From the NCBI RefSeq assembly GCF_001651855.1, contig NZ_LNQC01000036.1, positions 1 to 64,000 on the forward strand: a stretch of DNA of 64,000 bases, in the 5' to 3' direction. This document shows positions 53,958 through 63,903 of the stretch, piece after piece. This DNA is from Sinorhizobium americanum (GTDB lineage Bacteria; Pseudomonadota; Alphaproteobacteria; Rhizobiales; Rhizobiaceae). Numbering within the stretch: position 1 is the stretch's first letter; each line of letters opens with the position of its first letter. The notes beneath the pieces are model-generated. The model made no database searches and was not told the origin of the DNA. It was given only the letters and a program-made list of their open reading frames with translations. The position numbers and the translations under genes are program-made.

Positions 53958-56900
53958 ATGGGTGTGAAGCATAATCCGAAACGGGACCGTCACATTGATG
54001 CGGCCCGTGCGGCAGTGACCAAGATCGGTGCCGACACTCTGCCGCCGGAAATCCTCTTCAGCGGCGCGAGCAATGACGACCTCGATCTTTATTCGCCGGA
54101 CATGCTGGCGCTGACCGCCGCCCATGCGCGCAAGGAACTGGCCCGCTGGGACGGCGGCAAACCGCAGGTGTCGGTCGAAACGGTGCCGGGCGTAGCGCCC
54201 GGTGGAACGGAAGTCTCGATCATCGCCGTCACCGAACACAACATGCCTTTCCTTTACGACTCGGTCATGGGCGAGGTGACGAGCACCCACCGCGACATTC
54301 ATCTGGCAATCCACCCCATTCTCGTCATGAAACCGGGCCAGCCCGCCAAGTTGCTCGACCCGGACGAGGAAAGCGACCCGGCGCACCGCGTCAGCCACAT
54401 CCAGATCCATCTGAGCAAGCTGACGCCGCTCGAGGAGCGGTCGCTGAGCAAGCGCATCACCGACGTGCTGGAACAGGTTCACCAGGCGGTTCACGACTGG
54501 CCGGCGATGACCGCCCTGCTTGATCAGGCCATGCGGGAACTGGAAGACTACAACGCCTCACGCAAGAAGAGCGACCGCGACGAGGCCCTCTCCTTTCTTC
54601 GCTGGCTAAGGGACAACAATTTCACCTTCCTCGGAATGCGCGAATACACCTATTCCGGCAAGGGCGAGAAAGCCGCTGTCGAACGCGGCAAGGGCCGGGG
54701 CCTCGGCATTCTCTCCAATCCCGATGTCCGCGTGCTGCGCCAGGGCAAGGACGCGGTGCTGACGACGCCGGAGATCCTCGCCTTCCTCGAAGGACCCGAC
54801 TTCCTGATCGTCACCAAGGCCAACGTGAAGTCGATCGTGCACCGCCGCGCCTATATGGACTACATCGGCGTCAAGCGCTTCGACTCCTCCGGCAACGTCG
54901 TGGGCGAGCTGCGCATCGTCGGCCTGTTCACCTCGACCGCCTATACACGTCAGGCAGCGGAAATTCCGCTGTTGCGCCACAAGATCGAGAAGATCATCGA
55001 TCATTTCGGCTACGATCCGCAGAGCCACTCCGGCAAAATGCTGGCCAATACGCTTGAAGCCTATCCGCGCGACGATCTCTTCCAGATCGATATCGGCCTG
55101 CTCGCCGCCTTCTCGGAACAGATCAACGAACTCGGAGACCGGCCGCGCATCCGCGTGCTGCCGCGCATCGACCACTTCGACCGCTTCGTCTCGGTCATCG
55201 TCTTCGTGCCGCGCGAGCAATATGATTCGGCTGTCCGCGAGAAGATCGGCGACTACCTGAAGACCGTCTATGACGGCCGTGTCTCCGCCTACTACCCCGC
55301 CTTCCCCGAAGGCGGCCTGGCCCGCGTCCATTTCATCATTGGGCGTTCGGGCGGCAAGACGCCGCGCGTCCCGCAGACCAAGCTCGAGGAAGCCGTCCGC
55401 GCCATCGTCACCCGCTGGACCGATCGCTTCAACCTGTTGGCCCGCAAGGACGGCATCGAGCTAGTGGTCGGCGAGGCCTATCAGGCCGCTTTTGCGCCGG
55501 CCGAGGCCTATGCCGACCTCACTGGCATAGCCGCCTGCAAGGCGGACGATCCGATTCGCATCTCCTTCTACCACCGGGACCGGGAAAGCCCCGACGCGCT
55601 GGAATTGAAGATCTTCCACGCCGAGACGCCGGTCTCGCTTTCCCGCCGTGTGCCGCTCCTCGAAAATCTCGGTTTCCGCGTCATCAGCGAGCAGACCCAC
55701 GACATTGGCGTGCGCGCCCCTGGCCAGGAGCCGCGCGAGGTCGTGCTGCACGACATGGAGCTCATTCACCGCGACGGCCATTCGGTCCACCTCGCCAAGA
55801 CCGGCGCCGCCCTGGAGGAGGCCTTCCTCGCCGCCTGGAACGGCACGATCGAGGACGACAACTTCAACCGGCTGGTTCTGCTCGCCGGGCTCACCGCCCG
55901 TGAAGTCACGGTGCTGCGCGCCTTTTCGCGCTATTTGCGCCAGGCCGGGATCACCTATTCGCAGGGCTATATCGCCGACACGCTGAACAAATATCCGGCG
56001 ATCGCCGCCGATATCTTCCGGCTGTTCTCGACCCGGCTCGATCCGAAGATCGACGCCAAGGCGCGCTCAAAGAGGGCGAGCGCCCTGCTCGCGTCGATCG
56101 AGGAAGCGCTCGCGGCCGTGCCGAGCCTCGACGAAGACCGGATCCTGCGCCGCTATGTCAACGTCATCCAGTCGACGCTCCGGACCAATTATTTCCAGAA
56201 GGACGCCGAGGGCAGACCGCGCCCGGTGCTTGCCTTCAAGCTTGATCCGAAACAGCTCGAGGGCCTTCCGGAACCGCGCCCCTTCCGCGAAATTTTCGTC
56301 TACGGCACCGAAGTGGAAGGCGTGCACCTCAGGTTCGGAAAGGTGGCGCGCGGCGGGCTGCGCTGGTCCGACCGGGCCCAGGACTACCGCACCGAGGTGC
56401 TCGGCCTCGTCAAGGCGCAGCAGGTCAAGAACGCCGTCATCGTTCCGGTCGGCGCCAAGGGCGGCTTCTATCCGAAGCAGCTCCCCATTGGCGGCAGCCG
56501 CGACGAGATCTTCAAGGCCGGCACCGAAGCCTACAAGACCTATATCCGCACGCTGCTCTCGGTGACCGACAACATCGTCGGCCAGGAGGTCGTGCCGCCC
56601 AAGGACACGCTTCGCCTCGACGGCGACGACCCCTATTTCGTCGTCGCGGCCGACAAGGGTACCGCCACCTTCTCGGACACCGCGAACGGGCTGGCGCAAG
56701 AGGCCGGCTTCTGGCTCGACGACGCCTTCGCTTCCGGCGGTTCGGCCGGTTACGACCACAAGAAGATGGGCATCACGGCGCGCGGCGCCTGGGAGGCCGT
56801 CAAGCGGCATTTCCGCGAGATGAACACCGACATCCAGACGACGCCTTTCACGGTTGCCGGCGTCGGCGACATGTCGGGCGACGTCTTCGGCAACGGCATG

Positions 56901-58745
56901 CTGCTTTCGGAGAAGATCCGGCTGATCGCCGCCTTCGACCACCGCGACATCTTCATCGATCCGAATCCGGATATCGATCTCTCCTTCGCCGAGCGCCAGC
57001 GCATGTTCGCGCTGCCGCGTTCGAGTTGGCAGGACTATGACCGCAAGACGCTTTCGCCCGGGGCGATGATCATCTCGCGCGCCGAGAAGCTGGTGGCGCT
57101 GACGCCGGAAGCGATGGCGGCGATCGGCATCGACAAGCAGAAGGCGACGCCGTTCGAGATCATGAACGCCATCCTGAAGAGCGAGGTCGACCTCCTGTGG
57201 TTCGGCGGTATCGGCACTTATGTGCGCGGCAGCAACGAGACGGACGCCGAAGTCGGCGACCGCGCCAATGACCCGATCCGCGTCACGGCGGAAGAAGTGC
57301 GCGCCCGGGTCATCGGCGAGGGCGCCAATCTCGGCGTTACCCAAAGGGGGCGCATCGGCTTCTCGCTCGCCGGCGGGCGCTGCAATTCCGATGCGATCGA
57401 CAATTCGGCCGGCGTCAATTCCTCCGACGTCGAGGTCAACATCAAGATCGCGCTCGCCTCGGCCATGCGCGACGGACGCCTGACCCGACCGAAGCGCAAT
57501 ACGCTGCTCGCCGCGATGACGGACGAAGTCGGCCATCTCGTGCTGCGCAACAACTACCAGCAGTCGCTGGCGATCTCGCTCACCGAAATGCAGGGCCTCG
57601 CCAACCGCACGCCGCTGGCGCGGCTGATGGCGCGGCTCGAGACCGACGGCCATCTCAACCGCAAGGTGGAAACCCTGCCGACGGAAGTGGCGATGGCCGA
57701 GCGCTACCAGGCGGGCAAGCCGCTGACCCGGCCGGAGATCGGCGTGCTGCTCTCCTATGCGAAGCTGGTGCTGTTCGAAGAGCTGATCCAGAGCGAACTG
57801 CCGGACGACCCCTATTTCACCGCGACGCTCGAACGCTACTTCCCGGCGAAGATGCGCAAGACCTATACCGGGGACATCCGCGGTCACCGGCTGCGCCGCG
57901 AGATCATCGCGACGGTGCTCGCCAACGAAACGATCAATCGCGGCGGCCCCGCCTTCGTCTCCACCCTGACGGACGCGACCGGCTTCCTTTCCGCCGATGT
58001 CGTCAAGGCCGCGGTGCTAGCGCTTGACGGTTTCGACCTGCCGCGGATCTATGGCGAGATCGACGCGCTCGACAACAGGATCAGCGGGCAGGTGCAGAAC
58101 CGGCTCTATCAGGAAGTCGGGCGCATTTTCGCGCTTGTCTCCGAACGGGCCTTGCGCACACGAGCGTCAGATGGGCCCGTTGCCGACGCCGTTCAGCGGC
58201 TGCGCGAGGGGCTGCAGAAGCTGCGCGGCACGATGCGCGCGGCGATTTCGAGCGGAAGCTCCGAGGAGGCCCGCCTGAAGGCGGCGGGCTTCATCGAAAG
58301 CGGCGTGCCGGCAAAGCTTGCCGAAGAGATCACCGAACTGTCTCTGATGACCCTGGTCCCCGAGATCATGCAGATCGCCACGGTAACCGGCGAGCCGCTC
58401 AACCGCACGGCTCAGGGCTACTTCGCCGTGACCGAGACGTTCCGGGTCAACCGGCTGCTGGCGGCGGCCGACCGTGTGCCCGCCACCGAGCAGTTCGAGG
58501 CGATGGCGCTGACACGGGCCGTTGCCGACATCGCCACTGCCCGGCGCGACATAACAGTGGCCGCCCTCGTCGAACAGAAGAAGGAACGCAATCCGGTTCT
58601 CGCCTGGCAGGACCAGGACCGTGAGCGCGTGTCTCGCGCTGGCGACCAGTTGAAGGTGCTGACGGAAAAGGGCGAGACGACGCTTGCCAAGATCACCGTC
58701 GCCGCGGGTCTCCTCAGCGACCTTGCACGTGGCAGGGCGAAATGA
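53958..58745 (+). CDS. NAD-dependent glutamate dehydrogenase, large (180-kDa) class
   Basis: A 1,595-residue enzyme of the large-subunit GDH class (Bac_GDH), oxidising glutamate to 2-oxoglutarate and ammonia for catabolism. Residues 1 to about 700 are regulatory ACT-like domains; the catalytic region lies at roughly 770-1300, with RFGKVARGGLRWSDRAQDYR, VPVGAKGGFYPKQLP (conserved Lys), ADKGTATFSDTAN, VAGVGDMSGDVFGNGML and IGEGANLGVTQRGRI; a helical C-terminal tail follows. GGGGGAG precedes ATG 53958. It runs alone, with an A/T-rich promoter region. It links 2-oxoglutarate formed by the lysine/2-aminoadipate pathway to nitrogen release. Confidence 0.97.
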   Translation: MGVKHNPKRDRHIDAARAAVTKIGADTLPPEILFSGASNDDLDLYSPDMLALTAAHARKELARWDGGKPQVSVETVPGVAPGGTEVSIIAVTEHNMPFLYDSVMGEVTSTHRDIHLAIHPILVMKPGQPAKLLDPDEESDPAHRVSHIQIHLSKLTPLEERSLSKRITDVLEQVHQAVHDWPAMTALLDQAMRELEDYNASRKKSDRDEALSFLRWLRDNNFTFLGMREYTYSGKGEKAAVERGKGRGLGILSNPDVRVLRQGKDAVLTTPEILAFLEGPDFLIVTKANVKSIVHRRAYMDYIGVKRFDSSGNVVGELRIVGLFTSTAYTRQAAEIPLLRHKIEKIIDHFGYDPQSHSGKMLANTLEAYPRDDLFQIDIGLLAAFSEQINELGDRPRIRVLPRIDHFDRFVSVIVFVPREQYDSAVREKIGDYLKTVYDGRVSAYYPAFPEGGLARVHFIIGRSGGKTPRVPQTKLEEAVRAIVTRWTDRFNLLARKDGIELVVGEAYQAAFAPAEAYADLTGIAACKADDPIRISFYHRDRESPDALELKIFHAETPVSLSRRVPLLENLGFRVISEQTHDIGVRAPGQEPREVVLHDMELIHRDGHSVHLAKTGAALEEAFLAAWNGTIEDDNFNRLVLLAGLTAREVTVLRAFSRYLRQAGITYSQGYIADTLNKYPAIAADIFRLFSTRLDPKIDAKARSKRASALLASIEEALAAVPSLDEDRILRRYVNVIQSTLRTNYFQKDAEGRPRPVLAFKLDPKQLEGLPEPRPFREIFVYGTEVEGVHLRFGKVARGGLRWSDRAQDYRTEVLGLVKAQQVKNAVIVPVGAKGGFYPKQLPIGGSRDEIFKAGTEAYKTYIRTLLSVTDNIVGQEVVPPKDTLRLDGDDPYFVVAADKGTATFSDTANGLAQEAGFWLDDAFASGGSAGYDHKKMGITARGAWEAVKRHFREMNTDIQTTPFTVAGVGDMSGDVFGNGMLLSEKIRLIAAFDHRDIFIDPNPDIDLSFAERQRMFALPRSSWQDYDRKTLSPGAMIISRAEKLVALTPEAMAAIGIDKQKATPFEIMNAILKSEVDLLWFGGIGTYVRGSNETDAEVGDRANDPIRVTAEEVRARVIGEGANLGVTQRGRIGFSLAGGRCNSDAIDNSAGVNSSDVEVNIKIALASAMRDGRLTRPKRNTLLAAMTDEVGHLVLRNNYQQSLAISLTEMQGLANRTPLARLMARLETDGHLNRKVETLPTEVAMAERYQAGKPLTRPEIGVLLSYAKLVLFEELIQSELPDDPYFTATLERYFPAKMRKTYTGDIRGHRLRREIIATVLANETINRGGPAFVSTLTDATGFLSADVVKAAVLALDGFDLPRIYGEIDALDNRISGQVQNRLYQEVGRIFALVSERALRTRASDGPVADAVQRLREGLQKLRGTMRAAISSGSSEEARLKAAGFIESGVPAKLAEEITELSLMTLVPEIMQIATVTGEPLNRTAQGYFAVTETFRVNRLLAAADRVPATEQFEAMALTRAVADIATARRDITVAALVEQKKERNPVLAWQDQDRERVSRAGDQLKVLTEKGETTLAKITVAAGLLSDLARGRAK

Positions 58746-58863
58746 CACAGTCCTCCTGGCCGCTGGCTAGGAGGACTGATTCCGTTCCCGGTTCGAGCGT
58801 GTTTTCAACGCCTTGGCACCCCTGCTCCGCTTAAGGGCGCGGGGTCAATTCCGGGAGGGGAGC

Positions 58864-60255
58864 TTGGACATCGCAGTCGCACAGGCGCAGCAACAGCCGA
58901 AAACCACCCGTCTCGGCATTGCCGGCTGGATGCTGTTCGACTGGGCCGCCCAACCCTTCTTCACCGTCATCACCACCTTCATCTTTGCGCCCTATTTCGT
59001 TTCCCGGCTAACAACGGATCACATCGCGGGCCAGGCGGTCTGGGGCTATACGCTCACCGTCTCCGGCATCGTCATCGCCATGCTGTCGCCGGTCCTCGGT
59101 GCCATCGCCGATGCGACCGGACCTCGCAAGCCGTGGATCGCCTTCTTTGCTGCTATCAAGATCGCCGCGCTCGCCATGCTCTGGTTCGCGGTGCCCGGTT
59201 CGCCGCTCATCTATCCTGCGCTCTTCCTGGCGCTGGCAACGGTCGCCGCCGAGTTTTCGATCGTCTTCAATGATTCGATGATGCCGCGCCTCGTCGGCGA
59301 GAAGGACGTGGGTAGAATCTCCAACATCGCCTGGGGAATGGGCTATCTCGGCGGCATGATCGTGCTGATCGGCGTCGTCGCGCTCCTGGCCGGGAATCAG
59401 GCTACCGGCAAGACCGCGCTCGGGCTCGATCCGCTTTTCGGGCTCGACCCTGCAAAGGGCGAGGATGCGCGCATCACCGGCCCGATCTCGGCGCTCTGGT
59501 ATCTCATCTTCATCCTGCCGATGTTCCTCTTCACCCCGGATGCGGGCAAGGCAACGACCTCCCTGAAGGAGGCGACGGTTCGCGGCCTCGCGGAACTCAG
59601 AGGCACGCTTGGCGAACTCAAAGAGAGGGCCGGGATCCTGCGCTTCCTGATCGCCCGCATGATCTTCCAGGATGGCGTCAACGGTCTACTGGCGCTCGGC
59701 GGCACCTTCGCCGCCGGCATGTTCGGCTGGCAGACGATGGAACTCGGCCTCTACGGCATTATCCTCAACGTCGTCGCGATCGGCGGCTGCCTCTATGCGA
59801 GCCGGCTCGACACGCGGCTCGGCTCGAAGAGGATCGTCGTCGCCAGCCTCGTCTGCCTGACCATCGCGACGCTCGGCATCGTCTCGACCGGTCCCGGCTT
59901 CACGTTGTTCGGGCTTTTCCCGCTGCCGACCGCGGATTCGAACGGCCTTTTCGGTACGGCTGCCGAGAAAGCTTATATTCTCTACGGCCTGCTGGTGGGC
60001 ATCGCCTTCGGCCCGGTTCAGGCCTCATCGCGATCCTATCTCGCCCGCAGCGTCTCGCCCGATGAGGCAGGACGCTATTTCGGGCTTTACGCGCTGTCCG
60101 GCCGCGCCACTTCGTTCCTGGCGCCGGCCTCGGTGGCGACGATCACCGTGATGACCGGTTCGGCGCGGATCGGCATGATGGCGCTGGTCGCATTCCTCGC
60201 CGTCGGGCTCATCATCCTGCTGCGCACGCCCTACCCGGCCCATCGGCCGGGGTGA
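58864..60255 (+). CDS. UMF1-family (Atg22-like) MFS transporter
   Basis: A 463-residue membrane protein with 11-12 helices and the UMF1/Atg22 pattern: IAGWMLFDWAAQPFFTVITT, GAIADATGPRKPW, FNDSMMPRLV, NIAWGMGYLGGMIVLI, FGPVQASSRSYLARSVSP and FGLYALSGRATSFLAPA. The family is related to vacuolar amino-acid exporters; the bacterial substrate is unknown. The start is TTG 58864 with GGGAGGGG just upstream; an upstream TTG (58813) has no ribosome site. It follows the glutamate dehydrogenase gene by 118 bases in the same direction and may be cotranscribed. Confidence 0.87.
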   Translation: MDIAVAQAQQQPKTTRLGIAGWMLFDWAAQPFFTVITTFIFAPYFVSRLTTDHIAGQAVWGYTLTVSGIVIAMLSPVLGAIADATGPRKPWIAFFAAIKIAALAMLWFAVPGSPLIYPALFLALATVAAEFSIVFNDSMMPRLVGEKDVGRISNIAWGMGYLGGMIVLIGVVALLAGNQATGKTALGLDPLFGLDPAKGEDARITGPISALWYLIFILPMFLFTPDAGKATTSLKEATVRGLAELRGTLGELKERAGILRFLIARMIFQDGVNGLLALGGTFAAGMFGWQTMELGLYGIILNVVAIGGCLYASRLDTRLGSKRIVVASLVCLTIATLGIVSTGPGFTLFGLFPLPTADSNGLFGTAAEKAYILYGLLVGIAFGPVQASSRSYLARSVSPDEAGRYFGLYALSGRATSFLAPASVATITVMTGSARIGMMALVAFLAVGLIILLRTPYPAHRPG

Positions 60256-60351
60256 ACGGGTCGTCGTGGGGCACGGCAGTTTGCCAAAAGCACGCCCTGA
60301 AGCTCCGTTGCTATCGACCGTGTTTCCTTGCTGGCACAGCCTTTTGCGGCC

Positions 60352-60392
60352 GTCATCCTCGGGCTCGACCCAGGGTCAAGCCCGAGGATGAC
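60352..60392. repeat. Intergenic palindrome, 19-bp arms
   Basis: GTCATCCTCGGGCTCGACC (60352-60370) and its reverse complement with one mismatch (60374-60392), 3-base loop. It lies in the 222-base gap between convergent transporter and purH genes and is the kind of short palindromic repeat common in rhizobial chromosomes. No T-run, so not a clear terminator. Nothing else is visible in this gap. Confidence 0.7.
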
Positions 60393-60477
60393 AAAGAGAG
60401 AGGACTTGGCTTTCCGCCTAACCACTAAAGCGCGTCGCCTTCAAACGTATTCACGCGGCGCGCTTCGGCGACAGGCA

Positions 60478-62088
60478 TTAATGCCGGAAGTGCCGCATCC
60501 CGGTAAACACCATCGCAACATCGTGCTCGTTCGCCGCGGCGATCACCTCGTCATCGCGCATCGAGCCGCCCGGCTGGATCACGGCGGTGGCGCCGGCGGC
60601 GATCGCCGACAGCAGTCCGTCGGCGAAAGGCAGGAAGGCCTCCGAGGCGACCGCCGAACCGCGCGTCAGAGGGGCGGCGAGGCCGAGCGCCTTGGCGGCT
60701 TCCTCGGCCTTTATGGCGGCGATGCGGGCCGAATCGACGCGGCTCATCTGGCCGGCGCCGATACCGGCGGTCTGGCCGTCCTTGGCATAGACGACGGCGT
60801 TCGACTTGACGTGCTTCGCCACCTTGAAGGCGAACTTCATGTCCTCGAGCTCCTGTGCCGACGGGGCGCGCTTGGTAACGACCCTGAGCTCGAGATCCTC
60901 GACCATGCCGTTGTCGCGCGTCTGGACGAGCAGCCCGCCGGCAACCGTCTTGGCAGTCAATCCGGGGGTGCGCGGATCCGGCAGGCCGCCTGCCGCCAGC
61001 AGCCTGAGGTTCGGCTTGCGGGCGATGATCGCCTTGGCCTCGTCGCTGACCGACGGCGCGATGATCACTTCGGTGAAGAGCTTGACTATCTCTTCGGCGG
61101 TTTCAGCGTCGAGCTGCTGGTTGAGCGCTATGATGCCGCCAAAGGCCGAGGTCGAATCGCAGGCGAGCGCCCGGCGATAGGCTTCGGCGAGCGACGGCGC
61201 GGTGGCGACACCGCAAGGGTTGGCGTGCTTGATGATCGCGCAGGCCGGCGCCTTATCCGGCAGGAACTCCGCCACCAACTCGAAGGCCGCGTCCGTATCG
61301 TTGATGTTGTTGTAGGAAAGCTGCTTGCCTTGCAGCAGCGTCGCGGTCGCGACCCCCGGCCGCTTCTCACCGGTGACGTAGAAGCCCGCCTTCTGATGCG
61401 GGTTCTCGCCGTAGCGCATCTCTTCCTTGAGCACGCCGCCGATCACCCGATGGCGCGGCATGGCCAAATCGAGCGCCTCGGAGAACCAGTTGGAGATCGC
61501 CGCGTCGTAGGCAGCCGTCCGGGCATAGGCCTTGGCGGCCATTTTCTGGCGGAAGGCGTAGCGCGTCGTGCCGTTGGCGATTTCATCGAGCAGCGTGGAA
61601 TAGTCGCCCGGATCGGTGACGATCGTCACATAGGCATGGTTCTTCGCCGAGGCCCGGATCATCGCCGGCCCGCCGATGTCGATATTCTCGACCGTGGTCG
61701 GATAGTCGCCGCCCTCGGCGCGGACTTCCTCGAACGGATAGAGATTAATGACGACGAGGTCGATCGCCGTGATGCCATGCGTCTCCATCGCCGCCTTGTG
61801 GTCGGCATCGTCGCGAATGGCGAGCAGGCCGCCATGCACGCCCGGATGAAGCGTCTTAACGCGGCCATCCATGACCTCCGGAAAGCCGGTCAATTCGGAT
61901 ACGTCGCTGACGGGAAGCCCGGCCGCCATGAGCGCCCTGTGCGTGCCGCCGGTCGAAACCAGCCTTACGCCCTTCGCGTCGAGGGCGCGGGCGAGCTCGA
62001 CGATGCCCGCCTTATCGGACACGGAGAGGAGGGCGGTTTGGATCCGGACCTCGTCCGGGGCCGGGATTTTCTTGGAGGCGACAGCCAT
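60478..62088 (-). CDS. purH: Bifunctional AICAR transformylase / IMP cyclohydrolase
   Basis: A 536-residue enzyme for the last two steps of purine synthesis: formylation of AICAR with 10-formyl-THF and ring closure to IMP. N-terminal MGS-like IMP cyclohydrolase domain about 15-150 ([42 protein letters not shown]); C-terminal AICAR transformylase domain with [33 protein letters not shown]-like [12 protein letters not shown] and ending FTGMRHFRH. Start ATG 62088 with AAGGAG 9 bases upstream; an ATG at 62172 adds 28 non-family residues. Downstream of the heparinase-family gene on the same strand, 129 bases away. Confidence 0.97.
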   Translation of the reverse strand: MAVASKKIPAPDEVRIQTALLSVSDKAGIVELARALDAKGVRLVSTGGTHRALMAAGLPVSDVSELTGFPEVMDGRVKTLHPGVHGGLLAIRDDADHKAAMETHGITAIDLVVINLYPFEEVRAEGGDYPTTVENIDIGGPAMIRASAKNHAYVTIVTDPGDYSTLLDEIANGTTRYAFRQKMAAKAYARTAAYDAAISNWFSEALDLAMPRHRVIGGVLKEEMRYGENPHQKAGFYVTGEKRPGVATATLLQGKQLSYNNINDTDAAFELVAEFLPDKAPACAIIKHANPCGVATAPSLAEAYRRALACDSTSAFGGIIALNQQLDAETAEEIVKLFTEVIIAPSVSDEAKAIIARKPNLRLLAAGGLPDPRTPGLTAKTVAGGLLVQTRDNGMVEDLELRVVTKRAPSAQELEDMKFAFKVAKHVKSNAVVYAKDGQTAGIGAGQMSRVDSARIAAIKAEEAAKALGLAAPLTRGSAVASEAFLPFADGLLSAIAAGATAVIQPGGSMRDDEVIAAANEHDVAMVFTGMRHFRH

Positions 62089-62217
62089 CAACCATGCTCC
62101 TTTGGCAGCGCCGGACGCTTGGAGGAGGGGTGCCGGCGATTGGAATCGCTGCCCGTTAGCACAGCTTGCCAACGGAAGGAACCTTCGCCGCGGCGGAGGT
62201 CGAAAATAGGCTTGCCC

Positions 62218-63903
62218 CTACCCTTCGCTAGTCAGCGTCCACTGGATCTCCGGCTGCGCCGCCACCGCGAAGGTGACGGTGATCTGCGACGAGGCGCGCA
62301 CGCCGGAGGGGTCGGCGAAGAAAACGTCCTCCTCGATCGCCAGGTCTCCATCCCGGCAGGCAAAAAGCCAGGCCTCGCCATCCGGCGCGCTCAGATAGAT
62401 CTCGCTCTTGCTGCTTTGCCGGAGCCCGATCGCCGGATGAATGTGAAAGCGGGCGACAGCGATCGCGCTGTCGGACGCCTCCGGATCGCTGCCATTTTCC
62501 TGCGAAAGCCGGTCGCGCCCGCGGATCAGCCGGCCACCGTTCAGAATGCCCACGTCGCGCTCGTGGATGAGGCCGAAAGCGGCGAGATAGCCGTCATGGC
62601 TCGCCTTGACGGATTCGATGCGGCCCGGCTCGTCGCTTCGCTCCGCCTCAACCTGCGACACACCGCTCACCATGATCGGGCCGAGAAAGCGCGATTGCGA
62701 AAAGCGCGAGGAGGAGGTGTCGTTCACCGTCACCGTCGAGTGCGCGGCGGTGGCGCGGGCCATCTGCCGGAATCGTTCGCCGGCGAATTTCGGCGCGCCG
62801 GAATTGACGATGAGACGGTTTCGCCCCGAAGACATTTCGAAGGACAGGCAGCCGGCATGGGCGCTGCGCGACAGATGGGCCGACAGCGGACGGCCGGTGT
62901 CGACGATAACGACCGTCTCGCCGAGCGAAAGTCGCTCGAAACTGATATGCGGCAGCGATCGGAACGGCTCGCCCGCCGTTTCGTCGTAGCGCAGCACCGA
63001 AGCCAGCTCGTGCGCCGGCACCGAGGTTGCGCCGTTGAAGAGCGCCAATTCGCCGCTCTGATGCCGGAAGAACCGAAGCGCCGGGTACATTCGGTCGATG
63101 CCAGAGATCAGCCGCGACGGCACGTCGTGACCGAGATTGACATAGGTCTGCCTGAGCGGCAGCAGGTCGAGCAGCAGTTCGAGGCCGGCGCGCGGATTGC
63201 GGGAGAAATGGCCGCCATCGGGCAGGATCTGCCGGTCGAGTTCGAGATCCAGAGCGCGCGCGGCCCGGCGCAGCACCGAAGACGAGACCGGCATCGACAC
63301 GGAAGCCATTGCCAGCGCGATGCGAACCCTGAGCCGCGCCTCACCCTCCGGCACGGTCCCGGCGATGTGTCGGAGATAGCGGACCTGATAGGCGAGGCTT
63401 CTCAGGAACCGCCGATAGAAACCATGCTCGGCATTGCGCAGAACAACCGGCGAATGCGACAGCCAGGCGATGACCCGCTGCGCGGTCACATCTGCTTCCC
63501 AGGAGATGCCGCCGGTGTTGCGGCCATGCGTACCCATCCAATCGTCGACGATCTGACGCAGCCTGGTGAAGCCCGCCTCATCGCGAACGGCGCGCATATG
63601 GCGCAGCCAGTCGAAGGCATGCAGCCGATTGGCAAATTCGTGCGACGGCAGGTCGATCTCGAAGGGCGATTCGCCTTCGGTATCGAGCACCCGGCCAGCC
63701 AGCGGATAGCGGCCCTGAAGAATTTCCTCCGCCACGAAGGGATCGATGGCTCTGAGATCGGTCGGCGCAACTATAAGCCGGTCCGGGGTCGACCCGGAGA
63801 AACGCAGTGCCGCCAGCCGCGCGAGCGAAAGCCGGCGCGCGAAGCGGCGCCAGCCTTCGCGCAGATACAGGTAAAGCAGCCTTCGTCTAGCGGAAAACAG
63901 CAT
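62218..63903 (-). CDS. Heparinase II/III-family protein
   Basis: A 561-residue protein of the heparinase II/III family. The N-terminal half is alpha-helical (alpha/alpha toroid like: AFDWLRHMRAVRDEAGFTRL, WEADVTAQRVIAWLSHSPVV, LPDGGHFSRNPRAG), and the C-terminal half is beta-rich with SSGRNRLIVNSGAPKF, ATAAHSTVTVNDTSSS (the conserved AHST), and SHDGYLAAFGLIHERDV. No signal peptide is apparent. Relatives are polysaccharide lyases, but in Rhizobiales this gene is a conserved neighbour of purH with unknown substrate, perhaps cell-envelope polysaccharide. Its ATG overlaps the 3' end of an upstream reading frame by 17 bases. Confidence 0.88.
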   Translation of the reverse strand: MLFSARRRLLYLYLREGWRRFARRLSLARLAALRFSGSTPDRLIVAPTDLRAIDPFVAEEILQGRYPLAGRVLDTEGESPFEIDLPSHEFANRLHAFDWLRHMRAVRDEAGFTRLRQIVDDWMGTHGRNTGGISWEADVTAQRVIAWLSHSPVVLRNAEHGFYRRFLRSLAYQVRYLRHIAGTVPEGEARLRVRIALAMASVSMPVSSSVLRRAARALDLELDRQILPDGGHFSRNPRAGLELLLDLLPLRQTYVNLGHDVPSRLISGIDRMYPALRFFRHQSGELALFNGATSVPAHELASVLRYDETAGEPFRSLPHISFERLSLGETVVIVDTGRPLSAHLSRSAHAGCLSFEMSSGRNRLIVNSGAPKFAGERFRQMARATAAHSTVTVNDTSSSRFSQSRFLGPIMVSGVSQVEAERSDEPGRIESVKASHDGYLAAFGLIHERDVGILNGGRLIRGRDRLSQENGSDPEASDSAIAVARFHIHPAIGLRQSSKSEIYLSAPDGEAWLFACRDGDLAIEEDVFFADPSGVRASSQITVTFAVAAQPEIQWTLTSEG